Assembly: GCF_016458305.1 (NCBI RefSeq)
Contig: NZ_JAEMHL010000001.1
Span: 62,001-126,000 of the forward strand
Direction: 5' to 3'
From: Geomonas anaerohicana
Lineage (GTDB): Bacteria > Desulfobacterota > Desulfuromonadia > Geobacterales > Geobacteraceae
DNA: 64,000 nucleotides
Shown in pieces: positions 8,613-16,480 of the stretch; the first letter of the stretch is position 1; each line of letters begins with the position of its first letter. The position numbers and the translations under genes are program-made. The notes beneath the pieces are model-generated. The model was not told where the DNA came from and did no database searches. It saw only the letters and a list, made by a program, of their open reading frames with translations.

Positions 8613-9557
8613 CTACTTGATGAACGACTGGTCGTCGTTTTCCTTGTACTCGTTGAGCGGTCCCTTATCCACCGGCGTGAGCCCGGCCTCGAAATCGTAG
8701 AGTTCCTTCAGTTCCTGGGCCATACGGCGGTTCAACAGGTTGAGCGGGATGTCCATTGGGCAGACGCGCTCGCACTCGGCGCAGCCGCCGCAACGGCCGG
8801 CAAGGTGCATGGCGCGCACCAGGTGCCAGGCCATGTTCCCCGCGGGACGTGGCGAACTTTCCACCGCCTGCGGCCGGTTCTTGTCGCACAGGCACTGTTC
8901 GCAGTAGCAGAAGGGGCAGACCTGGCGGCAGGCCATGCAGCGGATGCAGCGCGAGAAGTGCTCCTTCCAGAACGCCCAACGCTCCGCCTGCGGCATCGCC
9001 TCGATGCGCGCCATCTCCTGTGCTTCCTCCGGGGTCAGATCGGCAAGTTCGGCGTGCGTCCCGGCGGCCACGTCGGCGCCTTCCGGCATGTGCACGGTAC
9101 ACTCCCGGCACTTGCGGGCGATGTTGGCCTCCGTCAGCGTGCCGGTCCGCTCCACGCCGAAGCCGTACACGCCGGGGCAGACTACGCCGATGATGAAGAG
9201 GTCCTCGCGCTGGAGCTGCGATTCCGTCATCAGTCCGGCCAGCGCGCGCATGTCGCATCCCTTGGCGACGATGCCGACCTTGCCCTGCTTCAGCACCCCT
9301 TTCTTGGCCTTGGTGAGGTAGACCGAGAGGTTGTTGACGCAGGCGGGCGAGAAGATGAGCTTTTCCGCTTCTTCCACCGTGGTGACCAGTGCGGGGCTCG
9401 CGGTCCCTTTGCGGCGGCCGGGGAGGTAGCCCACCACGCCGACCACCGTCTCATCCTTGAGGATCTTTACCGCTTCCTTGCGGATCGCCTCGGTGATTGC
9501 CTGGTAGTAATCCGGTTCAATGCAGGTCACCTGGTTCTTGTTTGCTTTAGCGTTCAT
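8613..9557 (-). CDS. flxC: FlxC: iron-sulfur subunit of the Flx-Hdr complex (FrhB-like N-terminus)
   Basis: A 314-aa protein. The first ~150 residues resemble the coenzyme F420 hydrogenase beta-subunit fold (KGCDMRALAGL, GVVCPGVYGFG). The rest is cysteine-rich: CRECTVHMP, then CIRCMACRQVCPFCYCEQCLC near residue 200 and CGGCAECERVCPMDIPL near residue 262, enough for several [4Fe-4S] clusters. It lies between flxD and flxB and probably relays electrons inside the complex. The division of labour between FlxB and FlxC is inferred from the order in Desulfovibrio rather than from residues. Confidence 0.82.
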   Translation of the reverse strand: MNAKANKNQVTCIEPDYYQAITEAIRKEAVKILKDETVVGVVGYLPGRRKGTASPALVTTVEEAEKLIFSPACVNNLSVYLTKAKKGVLKQGKVGIVAKGCDMRALAGLMTESQLQREDLFIIGVVCPGVYGFGVERTGTLTEANIARKCRECTVHMPEGADVAAGTHAELADLTPEEAQEMARIEAMPQAERWAFWKEHFSRCIRCMACRQVCPFCYCEQCLCDKNRPQAVESSPRPAGNMAWHLVRAMHLAGRCGGCAECERVCPMDIPLNLLNRRMAQELKELYDFEAGLTPVDKGPLNEYKENDDQSFIK

Positions 9558-9616
9558 GTCTGATCCGTTGGCGCCGCGGCAGATGCCGGACGCAAGTTGT
9601 GTCGGTTGGGAGCGGA

Positions 9617-9709
9617 ATCCTCCCCCTCCCTAACCTCCCCCTCCGGGGGAGGGGACTATGGCGCTTCTTCTTGCTCCTCCCCCCGGAGGGGGGAGGTTGG
9701 GAGGGGGCT
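9617..9709. repeat. C/G palindromic repeats, minus then plus
   Basis: A minus-oriented unit at 9617-9657 and a plus-oriented unit at 9672-9709 lie in the flxD-flxC gap. The order (minus, plus) is the reverse of the usual pair. Both occur inside an operon, so if they end transcripts they do so only partly. Confidence 0.85.
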
Positions 9710-9721
9710 ACCCCCAGCCAA

Positions 9722-10225
9722 TCACCCGATGCTGTCGTAAGCCTCTTTGAGCTCCGGGGTGTTGATGGCGCCGGACCACTGCTCCTCGTGCTCGAGCTCC
9801 TTGAACTCGGGCATCGGCCCCATGGTGCGCACCCGTTCGGTCAGCTCGGTCACCACGTCGACCCACTTGCCCCCTTCGGCTGCCGAAACCCAGGAGAACT
9901 GGAGCCGGTTCAGGTCGACGCCCACGAAGTCCAAGAGGGCGCGGAACGCGGCGAAACGGCGCCGGGCGTGGAAGTTGCCGGCCATGTAGTGGCAGTCGCC
10001 GGGATGGCAGCCGGAAACGAGAACCCCGTCCGCCCCTTTCTGGAAGGCGCGCAGGATGAAGACCGGATCGATCCTCCCGGTGCAGGGGAACTTGAGCACC
10101 CGGACGTTGGGCGGGTACTGCATCCGGCTGGTGCCTGCGAGGTCCGCCCCCGCGTAGGTGCACCAGGTGCAGACGAAGGCGACTATCTTTGGTTCGAAAT
10201 CGTGCTTGGTAACTTCAACGTGCAT
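9722..10225 (-). CDS. flxD: FlxD: MvhD-like [2Fe-2S] subunit connecting Flx to HdrA
   Basis: A 167-aa protein of the MvhD / methyl-viologen-reducing hydrogenase delta family. The characteristic cysteines are present: FVCTWCTYAGAD near residue 18, FPCTGRIDP near residue 47 and GCHPGDCHY near residue 73. In methanogens MvhD bridges the hydrogenase and heterodisulfide reductase; here FlxD takes that place between the NADH-oxidising FlxABC and HdrA. GAGG lies five bases before the ATG. The gene is separated from hdrA by a tandemly duplicated 101-bp sequence. Confidence 0.9.
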   Translation of the reverse strand: MHVEVTKHDFEPKIVAFVCTWCTYAGADLAGTSRMQYPPNVRVLKFPCTGRIDPVFILRAFQKGADGVLVSGCHPGDCHYMAGNFHARRRFAAFRALLDFVGVDLNRLQFSWVSAAEGGKWVDVVTELTERVRTMGPMPEFKELEHEEQWSGAINTPELKEAYDSIG

Positions 10226-10267
10226 GGAAACCTCAAGATCCGTTCAACGTTCGACACGCTTATAGCC

Positions 10268-10469
10268 CTGACGGAACGGAGTGTTTGGTGACTTGTACCG
10301 GTGCCGTAGCCGTTTCAGATCATGCCCCTCGAACGTTGAACCTTGAACGGTGAACGGGTTTTAAAGCTCTGACGGAACGGAGTGTTTGGTGACTTGTACC
10401 AGTGCAGTAGCCGTTTTAGGTTGCCGTCCCTCGAACGTTGAACGTTGAACCTTGAACGGTTTCTGCCGT
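10268..10469. repeat. Tandem duplication, 101-bp period, in the hdrA-flxD gap
   Basis: Two adjacent units start at 10268 and 10369, each opening CTGACGGAACGGAGTGTTTG and closing with a run of GAACGTTGAACCTTGAACGG. They differ at scattered positions, so the duplication is not brand new. Part of each unit (GTTGAAC/CTTGAACGG) is itself a short direct repeat. Confidence 0.8.
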
Positions 10470-12466
10470 TAAAGCGCCTCTATCATCGCCATGATCTGCT
10501 CGTCGGTGTAACCGTCGAGTTCGATGGACTTGGACGGGCAGGTGGCCTGGCAGGTGCCGCAGCCGCCGCAGACGCCGGGGTTCACGTAGGCAACCTTCTT
10601 CACCAGGTTCCCCTGGCGGTCCCGGATTTCCTTCTCCTCGATGGCGCCGTAGGCGCAGACCTTCTTGCAGGCGAAACAGCCGACGCAGTACTTCTCGTTC
10701 ACCTTGGCGACCACCGGGTCGCGCTCGAGCTTGTCCTTGGCGAAGAGCGTCATCACCTTGGCCGCCGCGGCGGAGGCCTGGCTCACGGTATCCGGGATGT
10801 CCTTCGGACCCTGGCAGGCGCCGGCGAGATAGATCCCGGCGGTGGCGCATTCGACCGGCTTCAGCTTGGCGTGGGCCTCGGAGTAGAAGTTGTACTTGTC
10901 GTAGGAGATGCCGAGCTTCTGCGCCAGCAGGTCGGCGCCGTCCTGCGGCTGCACCGCGGTGGCCAGCACCACGAGATCGGCCTCGATCTCGACCTGGACG
11001 CCGACCTGGATGTCGCTCCCCATCACCACGATCTTGTCGCCGCGCTGGTACATGCGGGACACCATCCCCCTGATGTAGACCGCTTCCTCTTCCTCGACGG
11101 CGCGGCGCCAGAACTCGTCGTACCCCTTGCCCGGCGTCCTCGCGTCCATGAAAAAGACGTAGGCCTGCCCGTCGTGCACCTTGTGGTGGTAGAGCATGGT
11201 GTGCTTTGCCGTGTACATGCAGCAGACCTTGGAGCAGTAGGAGATCCCTTTCTCCCTGGCGCGCGAGCCGACGCACTGGATGAAGACCACCTGCTTGGGT
11301 TCCTTGCCGTCCGAGGGGCGCAGGATCTTGCCGCCGGTCGGGCCCGAGGCGGAGGCGAGGCGCTCGAAGGTCATGCCGTCGATGATGTCGGGAATGGTGC
11401 CGTAGCCGAACTCGCCGTACCCCTGGATCGGGCTCCCTTCGGGCTTTCTGTCGATGGTGTAGAGCTTGAAGCCGGTGGCCACGACGATGGCGCCCACGTC
11501 TTCGACGGTGAAGGTGTCCTGCTGCTCGTAGTCCACCGCGCCCGGCCCGCAGACCTTGGCGCAGACGCCGCACTTGCCGCTTTGGAACATGGTGCAGTTC
11601 TCGCGGTCGATCACCGGCGTGTTGGGGACCGCCTGCGGGAAGGGGACGTAGATGGCCGGGCGCATGCCGTGCCCCTGGTCGAATTCGTTGGGGATTTTCT
11701 TCTTGGGGCACTTGGTCATGCAGATGCCGCAGCCGGTGCACTTGGACTCGTCCACCGAGCGCGCCTTGTGCTTCACGGTCACCTGGAAGTTGCCGATGTA
11801 GCCGTCCACCTTCTCGATCTCGGAGTACGTGAACAGGGTGATGTTCGGGTGGTTGGCCACGTCGACCATCTTGGGGGTCATGATGCACTGGGAGCAGTCG
11901 AGGGTCGGGAAGGTCTCGGAGAGCTGGGCCATGTGCCCGCCGATGGACGGCTCACGCTCGACCAGAACCACCCTGTGCCCGGCGTCGGCGATGTCGAGGG
12001 CCGCCTGGATGCCGGCGATGCCGCCGCCTATCACAAGGGCGCGCTTGGTGACCGGCACCGTGATCGGGGCGAGCGACTTCCCTTTGCGGACCCTTTCCAC
12101 CATCAGCTTCACGATGTCCTTGGCCTTGGCGGTCGCCATGTCCCGGTCCTCGTGGACCCAGGAACAGTGCTCGCGGATGTTGGCCATCTCGCACAGGTAC
12201 GGGTTGAGCCCCGCCGCCTCGGCGGCCTTGCGGAAGGTCTTCTCGTGCATGCGCGGGCTGCACGCCGCGACCAGCACGCCGTCCAGCTTGTGCTCGGCAA
12301 CCGCCTTCTTCAAAAGGGTCTGCCCGGGGTCCGAGCACATGTACTTGTAATCGCAGGAGAAGGCGACGCCCGGGATCTCCCCCGCGGCCTTCGCAACCTG
12401 CTCCACATCCACCGTGCGGGAGATGTTCTCACCGCAGTGGCACACAAAAACGCCGATTCTGGACAT
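10469..12466 (-). CDS. hdrA: HdrA: FAD-containing, electron-bifurcating subunit of heterodisulfide-reductase-like complex
   Basis: A 665-aa iron-sulfur flavoprotein. The N-terminal domain has VCHCGENI and YKYMCSDPGQ. The FAD-binding fold is at about residue 145 (ALVIGGGIAGIQAALDIA), followed by CTGCGICMTKCP near residue 245 and CGVCAKVCGPGAV. A thioredoxin-reductase-like region contains IQCVGSRAREKGISYCSKVCC, and there are two C-terminal ferredoxin clusters (CVGCFACKKVCAYGA and CGGCGTCQATCPSKS). In HdrABC systems the HdrA flavin splits electron pairs between ferredoxin and a higher-potential disulfide. GAGGAG precedes the ATG. Strong family match over full length, with no missing cluster motif. 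Confidence 0.93.
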   Translation of the reverse strand: MSRIGVFVCHCGENISRTVDVEQVAKAAGEIPGVAFSCDYKYMCSDPGQTLLKKAVAEHKLDGVLVAACSPRMHEKTFRKAAEAAGLNPYLCEMANIREHCSWVHEDRDMATAKAKDIVKLMVERVRKGKSLAPITVPVTKRALVIGGGIAGIQAALDIADAGHRVVLVEREPSIGGHMAQLSETFPTLDCSQCIMTPKMVDVANHPNITLFTYSEIEKVDGYIGNFQVTVKHKARSVDESKCTGCGICMTKCPKKKIPNEFDQGHGMRPAIYVPFPQAVPNTPVIDRENCTMFQSGKCGVCAKVCGPGAVDYEQQDTFTVEDVGAIVVATGFKLYTIDRKPEGSPIQGYGEFGYGTIPDIIDGMTFERLASASGPTGGKILRPSDGKEPKQVVFIQCVGSRAREKGISYCSKVCCMYTAKHTMLYHHKVHDGQAYVFFMDARTPGKGYDEFWRRAVEEEEAVYIRGMVSRMYQRGDKIVVMGSDIQVGVQVEIEADLVVLATAVQPQDGADLLAQKLGISYDKYNFYSEAHAKLKPVECATAGIYLAGACQGPKDIPDTVSQASAAAAKVMTLFAKDKLERDPVVAKVNEKYCVGCFACKKVCAYGAIEEKEIRDRQGNLVKKVAYVNPGVCGGCGTCQATCPSKSIELDGYTDEQIMAMIEAL

Positions 12467-12501
12467 AAGCTCCTCAATCCATGCGCTGCCGCCCGGGTGG
12501 G

Positions 12502-13455
12502 CTACAGCAGCTGTTTATCTCTCAACAGCGGTTTCGGGTCGGTGATGACACTCTCGAAACCGAGGCTCTCCGAGGCAACACCCATCGCCAGCGCCGCCAA
12601 CTGGGTGACGTAGAAGATGGGGATGTCGCGCTGGTCGGGGGCGCTGCCGCCGTGCAGCTCGGAGCCGAAGATGTTGCCGAACAGGGTGGAGTCGGGGGCG
12701 CCGTAGGCTTCCTTGATCTCCTTCTGGCGGATGTCCAGGTTACCGTGGCACAAGGGGCAGGCGACCATGATGCAGTCCGCGCCCGCGATGCGCGCCGATT
12801 CCAGGATGGCGTTGGAAAGTTTGAGCACCACGCCCGGACGGGACAGGGTGAAGTTCGCGCCGCAGCATTCCATGCGGTGGCTCCACTTGACCGGCTCGGC
12901 GCCGAGGGCGCGCAGGACGTCCTCCATGATGCTCGGGTCCTCGCAGTCATCCAGTTCCGGCACCTCGGGCGGGCGGGTCAAGAGGCAGCCGTAGTAGGGA
13001 GCGACTTTGAGCCCCATGAGCGGCTTCTTCACGCTTTCCTCGAGCTTGGCGAGGCCGAACTCGCGGGCCAGGATCTCCAGGATGTGCTTGACCGGCTTGT
13101 TGAGCGCGGCGGGGCCGTCGATGGCGACCTCGACCTGCTTTCTCTTGGTGTCGTCCTCTTTCAGATGATGCTGCGTGGTCTTCAGGCGCGAGAAGCAGGC
13201 GGCGCAGGCGACGGCCAGGTCCCCCTCGACCTCTTCCGCCAGGGAGAGGTTCTTGGCGCAGAGTGACAGCGACAAAAGCTCGTCCACGTTGTGGGCGGGG
13301 GTAGCCCCGCAGCAGAACCAGTCCGGCACTTCCTTCAGCCCCACGTTGAGCGCCTTGAACAGCGCCCGGGTGGAGATATCGTATTCGCGCCCGGAAGCGT
13401 GCAGCGAGCACCCCGGGTAATAGGAATAACTAAGACGTTTCTTGCCAGGTGTCAC
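12502..13455 (-). CDS. hdrB: HdrB: CCG-domain catalytic subunit of heterodisulfide-reductase-like complex
   Basis: A 317-aa protein with two CCG-type cysteine motifs typical of HdrB (WFCCGATPAHN with CAACFSRL near residue 80; MECCGANFTL with CPLCHGN near residue 220). In methanogens these hold noncubane clusters where the disulfide CoM-S-S-CoB is reduced. Geobacter makes neither cofactor, so the physiological disulfide is unknown; in sulfate reducers DsrC has been proposed. Start is GTG with GGAGG upstream and overlaps the hdrC stop (GTGA). Confidence 0.92.
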   Translation of the reverse strand: MTPGKKRLSYSYYPGCSLHASGREYDISTRALFKALNVGLKEVPDWFCCGATPAHNVDELLSLSLCAKNLSLAEEVEGDLAVACAACFSRLKTTQHHLKEDDTKRKQVEVAIDGPAALNKPVKHILEILAREFGLAKLEESVKKPLMGLKVAPYYGCLLTRPPEVPELDDCEDPSIMEDVLRALGAEPVKWSHRMECCGANFTLSRPGVVLKLSNAILESARIAGADCIMVACPLCHGNLDIRQKEIKEAYGAPDSTLFGNIFGSELHGGSAPDQRDIPIFYVTQLAALAMGVASESLGFESVITDPKPLLRDKQLL

Positions 13456-14036
13456 AGCGCCTCCCCTTTCTTGCGCATCTCCTCGATCCGCTTGAAGATC
13501 CCTTCGATCTCCGCGATGTTCTTGTTCTTGGAATGGAACATCTTCAGCTTCCCTTTAGAGATCAGCTTAGGCCCGAGCATGAGGTCCTTCAGGAACTGCC
13601 CGCTCTTCATGTTGAAGGCGGCGCCCAGGCGCAGCTCGTACTGACGGCCGTAGGTGCGGATGTTCTCGATGAAGAGCCGGTTGGCGAGCTGCACGTAGCT
13701 TTCCTTGGAAGGACCGTCGGCGTCCCAGGAAAGTTTTCTCAGCGCGTCCATGATGGCGGCGAGATCGACCTTGTTGGGGCAGCGGGTGGTGCAGGTCTCG
13801 CAGGAGGCGCAGTACCAAATGGAGCGCCCCGCCAGGATGCGCTGCCCCTGCCCCAACTGCAGCAGACGCACCACCCGGTTGGGGGGATGCTCCATGAAGG
13901 TGGACATGGGGCAGCCGGCAGAGCATTTGCCGCACTGGAAGCAGCGCCGCACGGAACTGCCGGAGAGTGCCTCCACCTTCTTCACGAACCCGATGTTCAT
14001 GGTCTCGTTGGAGAGGTGCATCAACTTGTTTTTCAC
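13452..14036 (-). CDS. hdrC: HdrC: 4Fe-4S subunit of heterodisulfide-reductase-like complex
   Basis: First gene of the operon; about 194 residues with two ferredoxin-type motifs, CFQCGKCSAGCPMSTF near residue 25 and CASCETCTTRCPNKV near residue 67, the HdrC pattern. The frame is open back to a TTG at 14123, but that start has no Shine-Dalgarno. The GTG at 14036 has GAGG six bases before it and begins close to where the family begins, so I use it. HdrC passes electrons from HdrA to the catalytic HdrB. Confidence 0.87.
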   Translation of the reverse strand: MKNKLMHLSNETMNIGFVKKVEALSGSSVRRCFQCGKCSAGCPMSTFMEHPPNRVVRLLQLGQGQRILAGRSIWYCASCETCTTRCPNKVDLAAIMDALRKLSWDADGPSKESYVQLANRLFIENIRTYGRQYELRLGAAFNMKSGQFLKDLMLGPKLISKGKLKMFHSKNKNIAEIEGIFKRIEEMRKKGEAL

Positions 14037-14159
14037 TGCGGACCTCGTGACTGGTTCATGGTCGGGGACCATTTTGTTAATAAACAGTTCGAAATCATAC
14101 GCCCATCGAAAGCGAAAGAGCAAGTGCTTTGTGGCCGATGGGTGTCATGCTGGAGAACG

Positions 14160-14228
14160 TTGTTTTAAAATGATAACAATTCGTGTCATACAAAAAATTG
14201 GAATGGACTATACGCCATTTTAAAACAA
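14160..14228. promoter_or_regulatory. Perfect 13-bp inverted repeat upstream of hdrC, candidate operator
   Basis: TTGTTTTAAAATG at 14160-14172 and its exact complement CATTTTAAAACAA at 14216-14228 flank a 43-base core. The arms lie 125-190 bases upstream of the hdrC start. The spacing suits looping or two half-sites bound by a regulator of the Flx-Hdr operon. The bound protein is not known. Confidence 0.5.
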
Positions 14229-14528
14229 AAAAGCAAGCAATTGTTTTGCGTGGAACTGCGTGAAAAAGAAGAGCTTTTGTGAAAAAGTGCGGATAAATGG
14301 GCTTTTCCGAGCATCTTCAAAGCGGCAAAATTGCCCGAAAAAGTGAAATTTTAGAACAACAAGGCCCGCGTTATCGCTAGCCTCGGAAGTGCTTGATGTA
14401 GCGTTGGAAATAGTTAAAGAATTCCGATCCGGGTCAAATCTCGCTGCACAGTGGTTTGGCCGGGTCAAAAGAGTGTGTTTACGTTTTTTTAAAACAAGCG
14501 CCGTAAATCATTGGAATCGGCAAATACT

Positions 14529-14557
14529 TTGACAGGAAAAACGAAATGTAATAATAC
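14529..14557 (+). promoter_or_regulatory. Sigma-70 promoter of the ABC exporter
   Basis: TTGACA at 14529-14534, a 17-base spacer and TAATAC at 14552-14557 match the housekeeping consensus almost perfectly. Transcription would start near 14564, about ten bases before the GTG at 14574, which rules out the longer frame that begins upstream of the promoter. Confidence 0.8.
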
Positions 14558-14573
14558 TGTCGGGGCGTTATCC

Positions 14574-16325
14574 GTGAGGTGGGCCATCGGCGAATTGAGA
14601 AGACTATACAGCTACATGCGCAATCGCCGGGGGGCTTACCTGCTTGGGGCCCTGCTGCTGGTAGGGACCAACCTGTGCGGACTCGCCATCCCGTGGCTTC
14701 TGAAACTGGCCATCGAGGCGCTGCAGGCTCCCGCCAAGGCCGGCTACACACCCGCCCAGTACGGGGCCATGATCGCTGCGGCCGCGGTGGCACAGGGGGT
14801 CATCCGTGTCTTTTCCCGCACTACGCTCCTCAATGCCGGCCGCCGCATCGAGTACGAACTGCGCGAGGACCTTTACGCCAAGCTGCTCACCCTCGATCGC
14901 ACCTACTTCTCCAACTGGCGCACCGGCGACATCCTGTCCCGGCTGGCCAACGATCTCACCAACGTCAGGATGCTGCTCGGCTTCGGCGTCCTGAGCCTGC
15001 TCAACACGGTGGTGATCTACACCGCCTCGCTGATCCTGCTGACCCGGATCTCCCCGTTTCTCACCCTGTGCTCGGTACTTCCCTTCCCGATCATGATCCT
15101 GATCGTGAAGCAGATGAGCGCCTCGATGTTCCGGATCTCCAAGCGGACCCAGGAGGCGCTGGCCCGGCTCACCACGCGCGTCGAGGAGAACGTCTCCGCC
15201 GCGGCAGTGGTACGTGCCTACTGCCGGGAGGACGGTGAGATCGCAAGTTTCGGTGCCGTGTGCGACAGCTACAGCGATGCCAGCATGGCGATGGCCAAGA
15301 TCCGCGGCATGATGTTGCCGGTAATGGCGGCAACCGGCGCCATCGGCACCCTTATCATCCTTTTCGTCGGCGGCAACCAGGTCATCAGCGGCAAGCTTAC
15401 CCTGGGCGGTTTTGTCGCCTTCAACGGCTACCTCGCCATGCTGGTGTGGCCCACCATCATGTTCGGCTGGATCCTGAACCTGGTGCAGCGCGGAGCCGCG
15501 TCAATGACCCGGTTGGGCGAGATCCTGAACGCCCACGCCGAGGTGGTGGAGCCGGAGCAGCCCATCGACCCGGGGGCAATCGGCGGGGAGATCGAGTACC
15601 GCAACTTCAGCTTCAGCTACGGCAGCGCGGAGATGCTGCGCGGTATCGATTTGAAGATCGCGCGCGGGGCCCGCATCGGCATCGTCGGGGTGGTGGGGAG
15701 CGGCAAATCGACCCTGGTGCGCATGATTCCACGACTCTTCCCGGTGGCTGAGGGCTCTTTGTTCATCGACGGTATCGACCTGAACCGGCTGCCGCTCAAG
15801 CGCATCCGCGAAGCGGTCGGCTTCGTCCCCCAGGAAACCTTCCTCTTCTCGCGCACCATCGCCGAGAACATCGGCTACGGCAAACCGGGGGCGACCCGGG
15901 AGGAGATCGAGCACGCCGCCAGGATTGCCGGGCTTTCCGGTGATCTGACCCGTTTCCCGCAGGGGCTGGACACGCTGGTGGGAGAGCGGGGGGTGACGCT
16001 GTCCGGGGGACAGAAACAGCGTGTCTCCATTGCCCGGGCCCTCATCAAGGAGCCGAGCATATTGATATTGGACGATCCCCTTTCCGCGGTCGACGCCGAC
16101 ACCGAGGAGGAGATTCTCTCCGCGCTCTCCGGCTACTACGGCAAGAGGACCGTGCTGATCGTATCGCATCGGCTGTCGCCGCTGCGCAACTGTGACCGGA
16201 TCATCGTCCTGGAGCAGGGGAGCATCGTAGAAGAGGGGAGCCATGCGGAGTTGTTGGAACTCGGCGGCCGCTACGCCGCCATCCACAGGGAAGAGCAGCT
16301 GAAGGCGGAGATAGAAAGACTTTAA
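14574..16325 (+). CDS. ABC exporter half-transporter, MdlA-like subunit
   Basis: About 583 residues: an N-terminal six-helix exporter domain and a C-terminal ATPase with Walker A GVVGSGKST, signature LSGGQKQRVSIARAL and Walker B ILILDDPLSAVD. The residue after the Walker B aspartate is Asp rather than the catalytic Glu, the mark of a degenerate half-site, as in MdlA of the heterodimeric MdlAB/SmdAB exporters. The following gene encodes the partner with a normal site. Start chosen at GTG 14574 because a strong promoter ends just upstream and GGGG lies at ribosome-binding distance; the frame itself runs back to a TTG at 14511. Substrate unknown, probably a lipid or drug-like molecule. Confidence 0.9.
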   Translation: MRWAIGELRRLYSYMRNRRGAYLLGALLLVGTNLCGLAIPWLLKLAIEALQAPAKAGYTPAQYGAMIAAAAVAQGVIRVFSRTTLLNAGRRIEYELREDLYAKLLTLDRTYFSNWRTGDILSRLANDLTNVRMLLGFGVLSLLNTVVIYTASLILLTRISPFLTLCSVLPFPIMILIVKQMSASMFRISKRTQEALARLTTRVEENVSAAAVVRAYCREDGEIASFGAVCDSYSDASMAMAKIRGMMLPVMAATGAIGTLIILFVGGNQVISGKLTLGGFVAFNGYLAMLVWPTIMFGWILNLVQRGAASMTRLGEILNAHAEVVEPEQPIDPGAIGGEIEYRNFSFSYGSAEMLRGIDLKIARGARIGIVGVVGSGKSTLVRMIPRLFPVAEGSLFIDGIDLNRLPLKRIREAVGFVPQETFLFSRTIAENIGYGKPGATREEIEHAARIAGLSGDLTRFPQGLDTLVGERGVTLSGGQKQRVSIARALIKEPSILILDDPLSAVDADTEEEILSALSGYYGKRTVLIVSHRLSPLRNCDRIIVLEQGSIVEEGSHAELLELGGRYAAIHREEQLKAEIERL

Positions 16326-16339
16326 AGGAAAAAAGCAAT

Positions 16340-16472
16340 TTTTAACGCAAAGACGCAAAGGCGCAAAGAGAATCAAAACCTGAAACGACTTTAGGGTTTA
16401 AACCATTAAGATTTTAGATTTTCTTAGCGTCCTTGCGGCTTTGCGTTAAATATAAGCCTTTCAGGTTTTAAG
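16340..16472. repeat. Inverted pair of the TTAACGCAAAGACGCAAAG repeat
   Basis: The gap between the two ABC genes holds TTAACGCAAAGACGCAAAGG at about 16340-16360 and the inverted form ending CTTTGCGTTAA at 16439-16449. An outer complementary AAACCTGAAA/TTTCAGGTTT pair lies inside and outside these arms. The same family recurs as an inverted pair at 53030-53279. Confidence 0.75.
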
Positions 16473-16480
16473 GGAGCAGC

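Larger units (their letters stand above)
14037..14573. other. AT-rich intergenic region between divergent hdrC operon and ABC exporter
   Basis: This 537-base region separates the hdrC-flxA operon (minus) from the ABC exporter genes (plus). It is much richer in A and T than its surroundings and should hold both promoters. I see a 13-bp inverted repeat (listed separately) and a clear promoter for the exporter, but no convincing gene. A minus-strand frame at 14220-14468 has no ribosome binding site. Confidence 0.7.

Noticed and set aside
10445-12613. 722-aa plus-strand frame opposite hdrA
   Set aside because: Shadow of the HdrA coding sequence; composition is Val/Leu/Gly/His-rich without any motif.
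14170-14190. Fur-box-like ATGATAACAATT sequence
   Set aside because: Only one half resembles a Fur site and the context is generally AT-rich; not enough for a call.
14220-14468. 82-aa minus-strand frame in the hdrC-ABC gap
   Set aside because: No Shine-Dalgarno, no protein-like pattern, and it overlaps one arm of the inverted repeat.
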